Origin: CAZTQN01 sp964615765
Lineage (GTDB): Bacteria; Planctomycetota; Phycisphaerae; Phycisphaerales; UBA1924
Length of the DNA stretch: 64,000 nucleotides
Assembly (NCBI GenBank): GCA_964615765.1
Contig: CAZTQN010000006.1
Span: forward strand, 1-64,000
Direction: 5' to 3'
The notes below the pieces were generated by a model that was not told the DNA's origin, ran no database searches, and saw only the letters and a list, made by a program, of their open reading frames with translations. The position numbers and the translations under genes are program-made. Below are positions 50,364-58,412 of the stretch, one piece after another (the first letter of the stretch is position 1; every line of letters starts with the position of its first letter).

Positions 50364-50600
50364 ATGGATCTCTTCGATGCCACGGTCTTCGCGGTCCTCG
50401 CCCTAGCGCTGGGCGGCACGCTCCTTTGGACCCTGCTCCGCGCGCTCTGGCCGCACCTCCGCCGCTCCCACACCCGCGCCGGCCGAATCTGCGTCCACTG
50501 CGGCTACAACCTCCGCGACGTCTCCCTCCTCCCCGATCTCCGCAAAGCCGATCCCATGCCCCGCTGCCCCGAGTGCGGCCGCCTTATCACCGACGACTGA
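50364..50600 (+). CDS. Small membrane protein with zinc ribbon
   Basis: The 78-aa protein has one helix (about 6-28) and a ribbon with CVHCGYNL and CPECG separated by a longer charged insert (DLRKADPM). It lies 10 nt after the 72-aa gene, so genes 49521-50600 look like one unit. Function unknown. Confidence 0.65.
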   Translation: MDLFDATVFAVLALALGGTLLWTLLRALWPHLRRSHTRAGRICVHCGYNLRDVSLLPDLRKADPMPRCPECGRLITDD

Positions 50601-50650
50601 CCCCGACTGATCCGCTCCGCCCCGCTTCCACCCCGCCTCCCCCCCCCGGG

Positions 50651-50656
50651 TACGCT
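50651..50656 (+). promoter_or_regulatory. -10-like box TACGCT of the MFS transporter gene
   Basis: TACGCT ends 9 nt before the ATG at 50666, without a Shine-Dalgarno sequence. Confidence 0.4.
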
Positions 50657-50665
50657 CTGCCCGTC

Positions 50666-51991
50666 ATGCGGCTCACCCGCCTCTACCCGCTCCGCGGCGT
50701 GCCCAACCAGACTCAAATCTGGTCCTGGATCAGTTTCGACGTCGCCAACCAGTCCTTCACCCTCCTCATCAACACCCTGCTCTTCTCCCTCTTCTTCCAG
50801 CAGGTCGTCGTCCGCGACCCAACCCGCGATGACCAACTCTGGTCCGCCACCTACGCCGCCAGCATGATCCTCGTCGTCCTCGCCTCGCCCATCGCCGGCG
50901 CCGTCGCCGACGCGTGCCAGTGGCGCAAAGCCGCCTTGCTCTTGACCGGCTTCGGCTGCGCCGCGCTCACGTGCCTCTTGGGCCTCATTCAGCCCGGCCA
51001 GCTCGCCCTCGCCGTCGCGCTGTACATCCCCGCCAACTTCCTCTTCAACCTGGGCGAGAACTTCCTCGCCAGCTTCCTGCCGCAGCTCGCCCGTCGGCAA
51101 GACTTCGGCCGCGTCTCCGGTTTCTCGTGGGGCGTCGCGTACTCCGCCGCGCTGTTCATGCTCGTCGTTGTCGCCGGCGTCATGCTCGGCGCGGGGCTCA
51201 AAAACCCCGACCAGTGGCGCCCGTTCTTCATCGCCGCCGGCGTCTGGTTCTTCCTCTTCGCGATCCCGACGCTCCTGGTCCTGCGCGAGCGCCCCGCCGC
51301 CGACGCCGCCCGCGACTCGTCATCCATCGCCTCCGCCATGCTCGACGGCGTCCGCCGCCTCGCCCGCACCGCCCGCCAAGTCCGACAGTTCCGCGACCTC
51401 GCCACCCTGCTCACCGCCTCGTTCTTCTACGGCGGGGCCATGAGCGTCATCGTCGCCTTCGCCAGCATCATCGCGCAAGACTTCGGCTTCAAAGCCACCG
51501 ACCTGGTCATCTTCGTCGCCGTCATCACCGTCTCCGGCATCCTCGGCACCCTCCTCCCCACGCTCCTGCAAGACCGCCTGGGCCACAAGCGCACCACGCT
51601 CATCCTGCTTGCCCTCTGGCTCGGCACCGCCCTGTTCATGGCCGGCCTGGCCTGGATGCACCACGCCCCCGCGCCGACGGATCCACCCCCCGCACGCTGG
51701 CCCGTCTGGCTCGCCGGCAATCTCATCGGCTTCGGCCTGGGCGCACTCGGCTCGGCCAACCGCGCCTTCGTCGGCTTCCTCACGCCGCCCGACCGCGCGG
51801 GCGAGTTCTTCGGCCTCTGGGGCTTGGTCTTCAAACTCTCCGCCATCCTCACTATCCCCTTCGGCGTCGTCAAAGACCGCCTCGGGCTCCCCGCCTCGAT
51901 GCTCGTCCTGGTCGCGATGCTCGTTGTCGGCGCACTACTCACGCTCCTGATCAACGAGCGCCGCGGGGCCGCCGCCGCCGCACCCGCCTGA
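50666..51991 (+). CDS. Major facilitator superfamily transporter, UMF1/Atg22-like
   Basis: The 441-aa protein has about twelve membrane helices. The opening WISFDVANQSFTLLINTLLF resembles the UMF1/Atg22 group (DxANxxF). Other MFS features are SPIAGAVADACQWRKA (loop 2-3 motif variant), NFLASFLPQLA, GFSWGVAYSAALFML and a central cytoplasmic loop near 205-225. The substrate is unknown; the group includes amino-acid effluxers. The start follows TACGCT by 9 nt. RuvB follows after 40 nt with its own box. Confidence 0.88.
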   Translation: MRLTRLYPLRGVPNQTQIWSWISFDVANQSFTLLINTLLFSLFFQQVVVRDPTRDDQLWSATYAASMILVVLASPIAGAVADACQWRKAALLLTGFGCAALTCLLGLIQPGQLALAVALYIPANFLFNLGENFLASFLPQLARRQDFGRVSGFSWGVAYSAALFMLVVVAGVMLGAGLKNPDQWRPFFIAAGVWFFLFAIPTLLVLRERPAADAARDSSSIASAMLDGVRRLARTARQVRQFRDLATLLTASFFYGGAMSVIVAFASIIAQDFGFKATDLVIFVAVITVSGILGTLLPTLLQDRLGHKRTTLILLALWLGTALFMAGLAWMHHAPAPTDPPPARWPVWLAGNLIGFGLGALGSANRAFVGFLTPPDRAGEFFGLWGLVFKLSAILTIPFGVVKDRLGLPASMLVLVAMLVVGALLTLLINERRGAAAAAPA

Positions 51992-52018
51992 CGCCCGCCC
52001 CTCCCTCCCCGCCGCCCG

Positions 52019-52024
52019 TACACT
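52019..52024 (+). promoter_or_regulatory. -10-like box TACACT of ruvB
   Basis: TACACT ends 7 nt before the ruvB ATG; no ribosome binding site is visible. Confidence 0.45.
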
Positions 52025-52031
52025 CCCGCCG

Positions 52032-53078
52032 ATGGCCGTCGAGCGACTCGTCTCCCCAGAACCTCTCCCGTCCGTCGACGCGCCGGAGCAGGAGCGCAAC
52101 TGGTCGCTCCGCCCGAAGCGTCTGAACGAATACGTCGGCCAGTCCGAACTCGTCGAGCGCCTCACCATCGCCCTTCAGGCCGCCCGCGCCCGCAAGGAGC
52201 CCGTCGAGCACGTCCTCCTCCACGGCCCGCCCGGCCTCGGCAAAACCACCATCGCCCACGTCATCGCCGAGGAGATGTCCGCCAAACTCCACGTCACCAG
52301 CGGGCCCGCGCTCTCCAAGCCCAGCGACCTCGTCGGCGTGCTCACCCAGGCCCAGGCCGGCGACATCCTCTTCATCGACGAGATCCACCGCCTCCCCATC
52401 GCCGTCGAGGAGTTCGTCTACCCCGCGATGGAAGACTTCCGCATCGACGTCCGCGTCGAATCGGGCATGCACGCCCGCACCATCCAGATCGACCTCAAGC
52501 CCTTCACGCTCATCGGCGCCACGACCCGCGCCGGGCTGGTCTCCGCGCCGATGCGCTCCCGCTTCGGGCTCACGCACAGCCTGCGCTACTACACCGCCGA
52601 CGAGCTGCTCATCATCCTCAAACGCTCCGCCGCGCTGCTGAACATGGACGCGGAGGCCTCGGCACTGGAGCGCATCGGGGCCCGCGCCCGCGGCACGCCG
52701 CGCATCGCTAACCGCCTGCTCCGCCGCGTCCGCGATTTCGCGCTCGTCCGCTGCGCCGGGCGCGTCACGCCCGCGAGCGTCGCCGACGCCCTCGCCCTCG
52801 AAGGCGTCGACGCCCTGGGCCTCGACGAGCTGGACCGTGCGTATCTCCGCACCATCGCGCAGACCTACGCCGGCGGGCCCGTCGGGCTCGAGGCCGTCGC
52901 CGCCACGCTCAATCACGACGCCGGCACGCTCGAGGACGTCGTCGAGCCGTACCTGCTGCAGATCGGGTTCGTCGCCCGCACACGCCGCGGGCGTGCGCTC
53001 ACCAAGGCCGGCGCCGAACACATCGGCATGCCGACCGCCGCCCAGACCAACCTGTTCGATTCCGACGCCGGCAACTGA
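52032..53078 (+). CDS. ruvB: Holliday junction branch migration helicase RuvB
   Basis: The 348-aa AAA+ motor drives branch migration with RuvA. It shows RPKRLNEYVGQ, Walker A GPPGLGKT (65-72), HVTSGPALSKPSDLVG, Walker B FIDEIH (114-119), VEEFVYPAMEDF, GATTRAGLVSAPMRSRFG with the arginine finger, and the C-terminal winged helix (DALGLDELDRAYLRTI). ruvA and ruvC are not in the window, which is common in planctomycetes-type dispersed genomes. The extreme C-terminus is short. Confidence 0.97.
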   Translation: MAVERLVSPEPLPSVDAPEQERNWSLRPKRLNEYVGQSELVERLTIALQAARARKEPVEHVLLHGPPGLGKTTIAHVIAEEMSAKLHVTSGPALSKPSDLVGVLTQAQAGDILFIDEIHRLPIAVEEFVYPAMEDFRIDVRVESGMHARTIQIDLKPFTLIGATTRAGLVSAPMRSRFGLTHSLRYYTADELLIILKRSAALLNMDAEASALERIGARARGTPRIANRLLRRVRDFALVRCAGRVTPASVADALALEGVDALGLDELDRAYLRTIAQTYAGGPVGLEAVAATLNHDAGTLEDVVEPYLLQIGFVARTRRGRALTKAGAEHIGMPTAAQTNLFDSDAGN

Positions 53079-53100
53079 CGGGCATACCCGCTCGGCGGGA

Positions 53101-53979
53101 TCAGCCCGCCGCCGCCGCCGCGTCCGCGCCGTCGGGCGATTCGCTGCCAGCATCCGCCGCAGCGTCCGCGTCCTTCTTGCCGTTGGCCTTCGCGCCGGCC
53201 TTCTTCTTGCTGACGCGCGGCGCCTTCTTCGGCTTCACCGGGTCTTCCGCCGTGCGCGACGCCTCGTCGGCGTACAGCATGCACCGGCAGCTCGGGCACA
53301 CCGCCACCTTGCCCGACAGCACCGCCGACACCACCTCGACCGTGATCGCCATCATGCACGCCGAGCAGTTGTACTCGTGCGCCCGCCGATCGATCACCTC
53401 GATCGGCGCCATCGCTTCATCCCCGCGCAGGCGGATCAGCTGTTCCAGCGTCTCGCGCTCCCGCGGCGGCACGCCCGCGGCGACCTGGTCCCGCTCGCCC
53501 TGCAACCGCGTCACGCTGTCGCGGATTTCCGTCTCCCGCGCGTCCCGGTCCGTCTTGGCCTGCTGAACAATCCCCGCCCGTTCCCCGAACTGCGCGTTGA
53601 TCGCCCCCAGCGTCTTCTCGACCTCTTCCGCCTTGGTCATCCCCTCGAGCACCCGCTCCTCGTACTGCCCACGCTGATCCTTGTACGTGTTCAGTTCCGT
53701 CAGGTAGGCGTTGTACTCCTTCGCCGTCTTGGCGGAGTTCATCTGCTCCCGGATGTGCGCCATCTTCGCGTCCAGCCGGGCCACCTCGCCCTCGTTGTTC
53801 GCGATCGACGCCTTCAGCTGCTTGAGCTGCGTGTCGAGCACCCCGCGTTGACGTTCCATCTCGCCAAGCTGGGTCGTCTGCGTCTTCAGGAACCGCTCCG
53901 CCGCGTCCAGACGGCTCCGCAGATCCCGGAGTTGCTTGTCCACCCTGTACAGTTCAAGGAGTTGCTGCGTCACCGACAT
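53101..53979 (-). CDS. Coiled-coil protein with C4 zinc ribbon (DUF164-like)
   Basis: The 292-aa protein has a long coiled coil (about 1-170; LRDLRSRLDAAERFLKTQTT, MERQRGVLDTQLKQLKASIA) and then a C4 ribbon with CSACMMAI and CPSCRCML (about 200-240). A Lys/Ala-rich disordered tail follows. This is the layout of the COG1579/DUF164 family of putative nucleic-acid-binding proteins. CACGAGG lies about 10 nt before the ATG, and TACACT about 30 nt further up, so this gene has a normal leader. It converges with ruvB. Confidence 0.88.
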   Translation of the reverse strand: MSVTQQLLELYRVDKQLRDLRSRLDAAERFLKTQTTQLGEMERQRGVLDTQLKQLKASIANNEGEVARLDAKMAHIREQMNSAKTAKEYNAYLTELNTYKDQRGQYEERVLEGMTKAEEVEKTLGAINAQFGERAGIVQQAKTDRDARETEIRDSVTRLQGERDQVAAGVPPRERETLEQLIRLRGDEAMAPIEVIDRRAHEYNCSACMMAITVEVVSAVLSGKVAVCPSCRCMLYADEASRTAEDPVKPKKAPRVSKKKAGAKANGKKDADAAADAGSESPDGADAAAAAG

Positions 53980-54079
53980 TCACTTGGCCTCGTGGTGCGA
54001 CCCGCCGCTCACAGTGTATGCCGTCGCTTACGCGGCCGATGGCCCTTGTTGCCGAGCGCCCCGTTCGGGTGGGGCGTTC

Positions 54080-54105
54080 GGGGCTGGGAGGTGGGGGTGG
54101 GGGGG
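54080..54105 (+). other. G-rich tract with quadruplex potential
   Basis: Four G-runs (4, 3, 5 and 7 G) are separated by short loops in the gap between cdsA and the DUF164-like gene. The order of runs meets the common G-quadruplex pattern. No other feature is visible in this 139-nt gap except the leader of the DUF164-like gene. Confidence 0.45.
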
Positions 54106-54118
54106 CGAAACGTTCATC

Positions 54119-55036
54119 TCACCCCGCCGCCAGCAGCCAGTACGCCACCGGCGCGGTCAGCAGCACCGAATCCAGCACATCCAGCACGCCCCCGAACCCC
54201 GGGATCGCCCGGCCTGAGTCCTTCACGCCCGCCCCGCGCTTCAGCGCGCTCTCCAGAAGATCCCCCGCCTGCCCGACCAGCCCGAGCACGACCCCCCCCA
54301 GGGCCGCCGTCCACCCGTGCCGCAGCATCCACGCCCCCTCCGTCCCCGCGATCCCGTCCGCCAGCCCCGCCAGCCCCCACGCCACCAGCGCCGACGTCGC
54401 CAGCCCGCCGATCAGTCCTTCCCACGTCTTCCCCGGCGACAGCCACGGGATCAGTTTCCGCCTCCCCATCGCCTTGCCGACGAAATACGCCCCGATGTCG
54501 CACGACTTCACCACGACGATGACCCCGAGCACGACCCACGCGCTGTGCTCGTTCCGGAGCGCGATGACAAACCCGAACATCAGCCCGAGGTAGACAAACG
54601 CCATCATCGCCGCGCCCACCGCCGCCGCGGCCCCGCTGGTCTGCCGATCGCGCACGTGCCAGAGCAGCGCACACACCAGCACCAGCGCCCCGACACTCGC
54701 GACGAGCGCCACGGCCCGCGCGGGGCTCCCCGCCGCCGGCGCCGTCGCCGAAACCAGCAGCCCTGCGATCCCGCCGACGGACATGATCCACCGCGACGCC
54801 CGCACGCTCCCCGCCTTGAACATCGCCCCCAGTTCCCGCGCCGCCAGCGGCACCAGCAGCACGCCGATCAGCAGCAGCAGCGCCCCCGGCGGGACGTGCG
54901 CCTCCGCGCCCCGGTGCCCCATGATCCGGTCGGCCAGCCACGCCGGCAGCGGCGCGTGCCCCAGCGTTTCATCAAGCCACAGCACGCCCAGGAGGGCCAG
55001 CAGCATCACCGGGCCGAGCAGGAGTCGCGTGCGCAC
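54119..55036 (-). CDS. cdsA: Phosphatidate cytidylyltransferase CdsA
   Basis: The 305-aa integral membrane enzyme makes CDP-diacylglycerol for phospholipid synthesis. It has about eight helices and the family signature near the C-terminus: GQAGDLLESALKRGAGVKDS followed by IPGFGGVLDVLDS. The usual PGHGGxLDRxDS reads PGFGGVLDVLDS, so two normally conserved residues (His, Arg) are changed. Other conserved parts are VVKSCDIGAYFVGK and SPGKTWEG. The GTG at 55036 lies 7 nt after TAGGCT, which overlaps the uppS stop codon. UppS is directly upstream, a common pairing in bacteria. Confidence 0.93.
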   Translation of the reverse strand: MRTRLLLGPVMLLALLGVLWLDETLGHAPLPAWLADRIMGHRGAEAHVPPGALLLLIGVLLVPLAARELGAMFKAGSVRASRWIMSVGGIAGLLVSATAPAAGSPARAVALVASVGALVLVCALLWHVRDRQTSGAAAAVGAAMMAFVYLGLMFGFVIALRNEHSAWVVLGVIVVVKSCDIGAYFVGKAMGRRKLIPWLSPGKTWEGLIGGLATSALVAWGLAGLADGIAGTEGAWMLRHGWTAALGGVVLGLVGQAGDLLESALKRGAGVKDSGRAIPGFGGVLDVLDSVLLTAPVAYWLLAAG

Positions 55037-55046
55037 GGGGGCAAGC

Positions 55047-55898
<852 letters not shown>

Positions 55899-56057
55899 AC
55901 CGCGGCAGGGTGAGAAAGGGCGTCAGCAAAGGCCGGCGAGCCGGCGGGCAAACAGTGGGGGGCGCCGCACACATGCGCCCGCAGCCGCCCAAAGCGTACG
56001 CCCCCGGCCGCCGCTCTACGCCGCACCGCGCACGCCCGTTCGCACGCCCCGCGCTTT

Positions 56058-57440
56058 TCAGCCCGGCGAGATCCCCGCCTCGACGATCGTCTGCGCCCGG
56101 TCCGGGCCGACGCTGATCACCGCCGCACGCACCCCCACATACCGCTCGATCCGTTCCACATACGCCCGGGCCGCCGCCGGCAACTCGCCCCGCGAGCGGC
56201 ACCCGCCGATGTCCTCCGCCCACCCGCGCAGCGTCTCGTACACCGGCTCCGCGCGCGACAGCACCTCCGCGTCCGGCACGAATCGGTCCGTCGTCACCCC
56301 GTCCACCCGATACCCCGTGCACACCCGCAGCTCGTCCAGCCCGGACAGCACGTCCAGCAGCATCACCGACACCCCGCTCACGCCGTTGATCATCGCGCTG
56401 TATCGCACCGCGACCAGGTCCAGCCACCCCACACGCCGCGGCCGCCCCGTCGTCGTCCCGAACTCACGCCCACGCTGACGGATCCGCTCCCCCGTCTCGT
56501 TCAGCAGTTCCGTAATCAAGGGCCCGTTGCCCACGCGCGTCGAATACGCCTTCATCACCCCCAAGACCGACCCGATCCGCGACCCCGGCACCCCCGTGCC
56601 CGACGGGATCCCCAAGACCGTCGTGCCGGAACTCGTCACAAACGGGTACGTCCCGTGATCGACATCCAGCAGGGCCGCGTTGGCCCCTTCAAACAAGAGC
56701 GTCCGCCCCTGCGAGAGCAGATCGTGCAGCAGGTACGTCGTGTCCCGCACCATGGGCTTCAGCCGCTCACCCAACGGCTTCGCCCACGCGAGCAGCTCCT
56801 GAGTGCTGAACGTCCGCGCATCGCCAAGCCCGCGCGTCATCGCGTTCTTGACCTCGCACGCCAGCGGCAGCTTCCGCGCCAGCCGCGCCGGGTCCACCAG
56901 GTCCATCATCCGCACGCCCGTCACGCGGTGGGCCTTGTCCGCATACGCCGGCCCGATGCCGCGCCGCGTCGTGCCCACGGCGCCGCTAGATCCTCCGGTG
57001 CTCCCCTCGCCGCTGGCCATCTTCGCCGCCAGCGTCTCGCGCAGTTCGTCCTCAACCTTGTGATACGGCAGCACCACGTGGGCCCGGTCCGACACCACCA
57101 GCCCCGCCGTCGACACCCCGCGCGCCGTCAGCCCGTCAATCTCCTTCACCAGCGCTTCCGGATCCACGACCACGCCGTTGCCGATCACGCTCACCGTGTC
57201 CGGATTGAGAATCCCGCTCGGGATCAGGTGCAGCGCGAACCGCTCCCCCTTCACCACCACCGAGTGCCCGGCGTTGGCGCCCCCGTTAAACCGCACCACC
57301 GCGCCAAACCGCGGCGCCAGCAGATCCACCACCTTCCCCTTGCCCTCGTCGCCCCATTGCAGCCCGACGACCGCCGCGCACGACCCCTTCGCGCTCGCGG
57401 CGCTCTCCACTTCGGCTCCCATCGTTCGCGTCTCAGGCAT
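56058..57440 (-). CDS. purA: Adenylosuccinate synthetase
   Basis: The 460-aa enzyme joins IMP and aspartate with GTP in AMP synthesis. It shows GLQWGDEGKGKVVDLL, NGGANAGHSVVVKGERFALH, IGNGVVVDPEALVKEID, GTTRRGIGPAYADKAHR, LFEGANAALLDVDHGTYPFV, TSSGTTVLGIPSGTGVP and TGRPRRVGWLDLVAVRYS. The PRRxGWLD motif and IMP-binding residues are intact. GGAAG 6 nt before the ATG at 57440 supports that start; a GTG at 57452 is possible. A gap of 159 nt separates it from uppS. Confidence 0.96.
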   Translation of the reverse strand: MPETRTMGAEVESAASAKGSCAAVVGLQWGDEGKGKVVDLLAPRFGAVVRFNGGANAGHSVVVKGERFALHLIPSGILNPDTVSVIGNGVVVDPEALVKEIDGLTARGVSTAGLVVSDRAHVVLPYHKVEDELRETLAAKMASGEGSTGGSSGAVGTTRRGIGPAYADKAHRVTGVRMMDLVDPARLARKLPLACEVKNAMTRGLGDARTFSTQELLAWAKPLGERLKPMVRDTTYLLHDLLSQGRTLLFEGANAALLDVDHGTYPFVTSSGTTVLGIPSGTGVPGSRIGSVLGVMKAYSTRVGNGPLITELLNETGERIRQRGREFGTTTGRPRRVGWLDLVAVRYSAMINGVSGVSVMLLDVLSGLDELRVCTGYRVDGVTTDRFVPDAEVLSRAEPVYETLRGWAEDIGGCRSRGELPAAARAYVERIERYVGVRAAVISVGPDRAQTIVEAGISPG

Positions 57441-57604
57441 GGCGGCTTCCACGTGAACAGTCAGTAACGCTCAAGACCGGGGCTCCGACGCCCGCTCGTC
57501 CGCACGCAGGGTATCGGACCCGCACGCCCCGAGCCTTGTCCGCTCCCACTCACGAGCCCCCGCCCATCGTCCGATCTTCTCCGGCGCGCGGGAGGCAGCG
57601 CCCT

Positions 57605-57847
57605 ATGACCGAATCCGACCACGTCCGCATCATGTGTCCCAGCCTCGGATGCCGACGCGTCCTGGCGGTCCCTTCCAGTTCCCGCGGCAAGAACGTCCGT
57701 TGCAAAAACTGCGGCACGATGATCCGCGTCCCGCAGCGCTCCAGTTCCAACGCCCCCGCCGCTCAGCCCGCGTCAGACGCCGCCCCCGGCGGCGCCGCCG
57801 GCGCTCAAGCCGGCCAGCCGCCCGCGCAGGCCAAACCCGCGGCGTAA
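57605..57847 (+). CDS. Small zinc-ribbon protein with disordered tail
   Basis: The 80-aa protein has a C4 ribbon CPSLGCRRVL...VRCKNCGTMIRVP (about 10-42), similar to MJ0042-type zinc fingers, followed by an Ala/Pro/Gln-rich tail. GGGAGG about 9 nt before the ATG supports the start. It may bind nucleic acid or proteins; its role is unknown. It diverges from purA. Confidence 0.75.
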   Translation: MTESDHVRIMCPSLGCRRVLAVPSSSRGKNVRCKNCGTMIRVPQRSSSNAPAAQPASDAAPGGAAGAQAGQPPAQAKPAA

Positions 57848-57877
57848 GTCATCGCCGCCGCACCGAGCCGGCACGCA

Positions 57878-58390
57878 TCACCCTTCGTCTTCATCCGCCC
57901 GCGCGATCGCCGCGCCCGGGCCGCCGCCGCGCTCCTGCACCGCCGCGCTCGGCCCCTCCGCCGCCCCCGCCGCGATCGGGCGCACGCTGATCCGGTACCC
58001 GCTCATCGCCACCGGCACGGCCCGCTGCAGCTCCACCCACCCGCCCCCCGCCAACTCCCGCCGCAGCAGATACGCCGTCGAGTGATCCGGCACGCCGATC
58101 TTCAGCTCCCCCCGCTGCAGACTCACCGTGCACCGCTCCGCCAACCCGGGCGCGCGAATCACCTGCGCCCACGCCGCGGCGATCCACCGCCCGCCGCGCC
58201 TGTCCCGCATGAGACCTTCCCGCAAGGTCGTCAACGCCGTCCCCAGCGTCCGATCCTTCCGGGCCCGCTCCAGCGCGCGGATCGCCGCCGCGTCCTCGCG
58301 CAGCCGCCGCCGATCAGACGGCCGCGTCGCCGACGGATCGCGGATCGCCCGCAGCCGCTCCAGCGCTCTGGCAAACTCCTCGCGCGTCAT
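57878..58390 (-). CDS. DciA-like (DUF721) protein, possible helicase loader
   Basis: The 170-aa protein has a basic helical N-terminus (1-65) and a DUF721-like domain (about 66-130): WIAAAWAQVIRAPGLAERCT, then LQRGELKIGVPDHSTAYLLR. The tail is Gly/Ala-rich. DciA proteins load the replicative helicase DnaB in bacteria that lack DnaC; the match here is moderate. The gene is 22 nt downstream of the DUF255 gene and on the same strand, so the two are probably co-transcribed. Confidence 0.6.
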   Translation of the reverse strand: MTREEFARALERLRAIRDPSATRPSDRRRLREDAAAIRALERARKDRTLGTALTTLREGLMRDRRGGRWIAAAWAQVIRAPGLAERCTVSLQRGELKIGVPDHSTAYLLRRELAGGGWVELQRAVPVAMSGYRISVRPIAAGAAEGPSAAVQERGGGPGAAIARADEDEG

Positions 58391-58412
58391 GCCCGATTGT
58401 TCGCGCGCCGCC

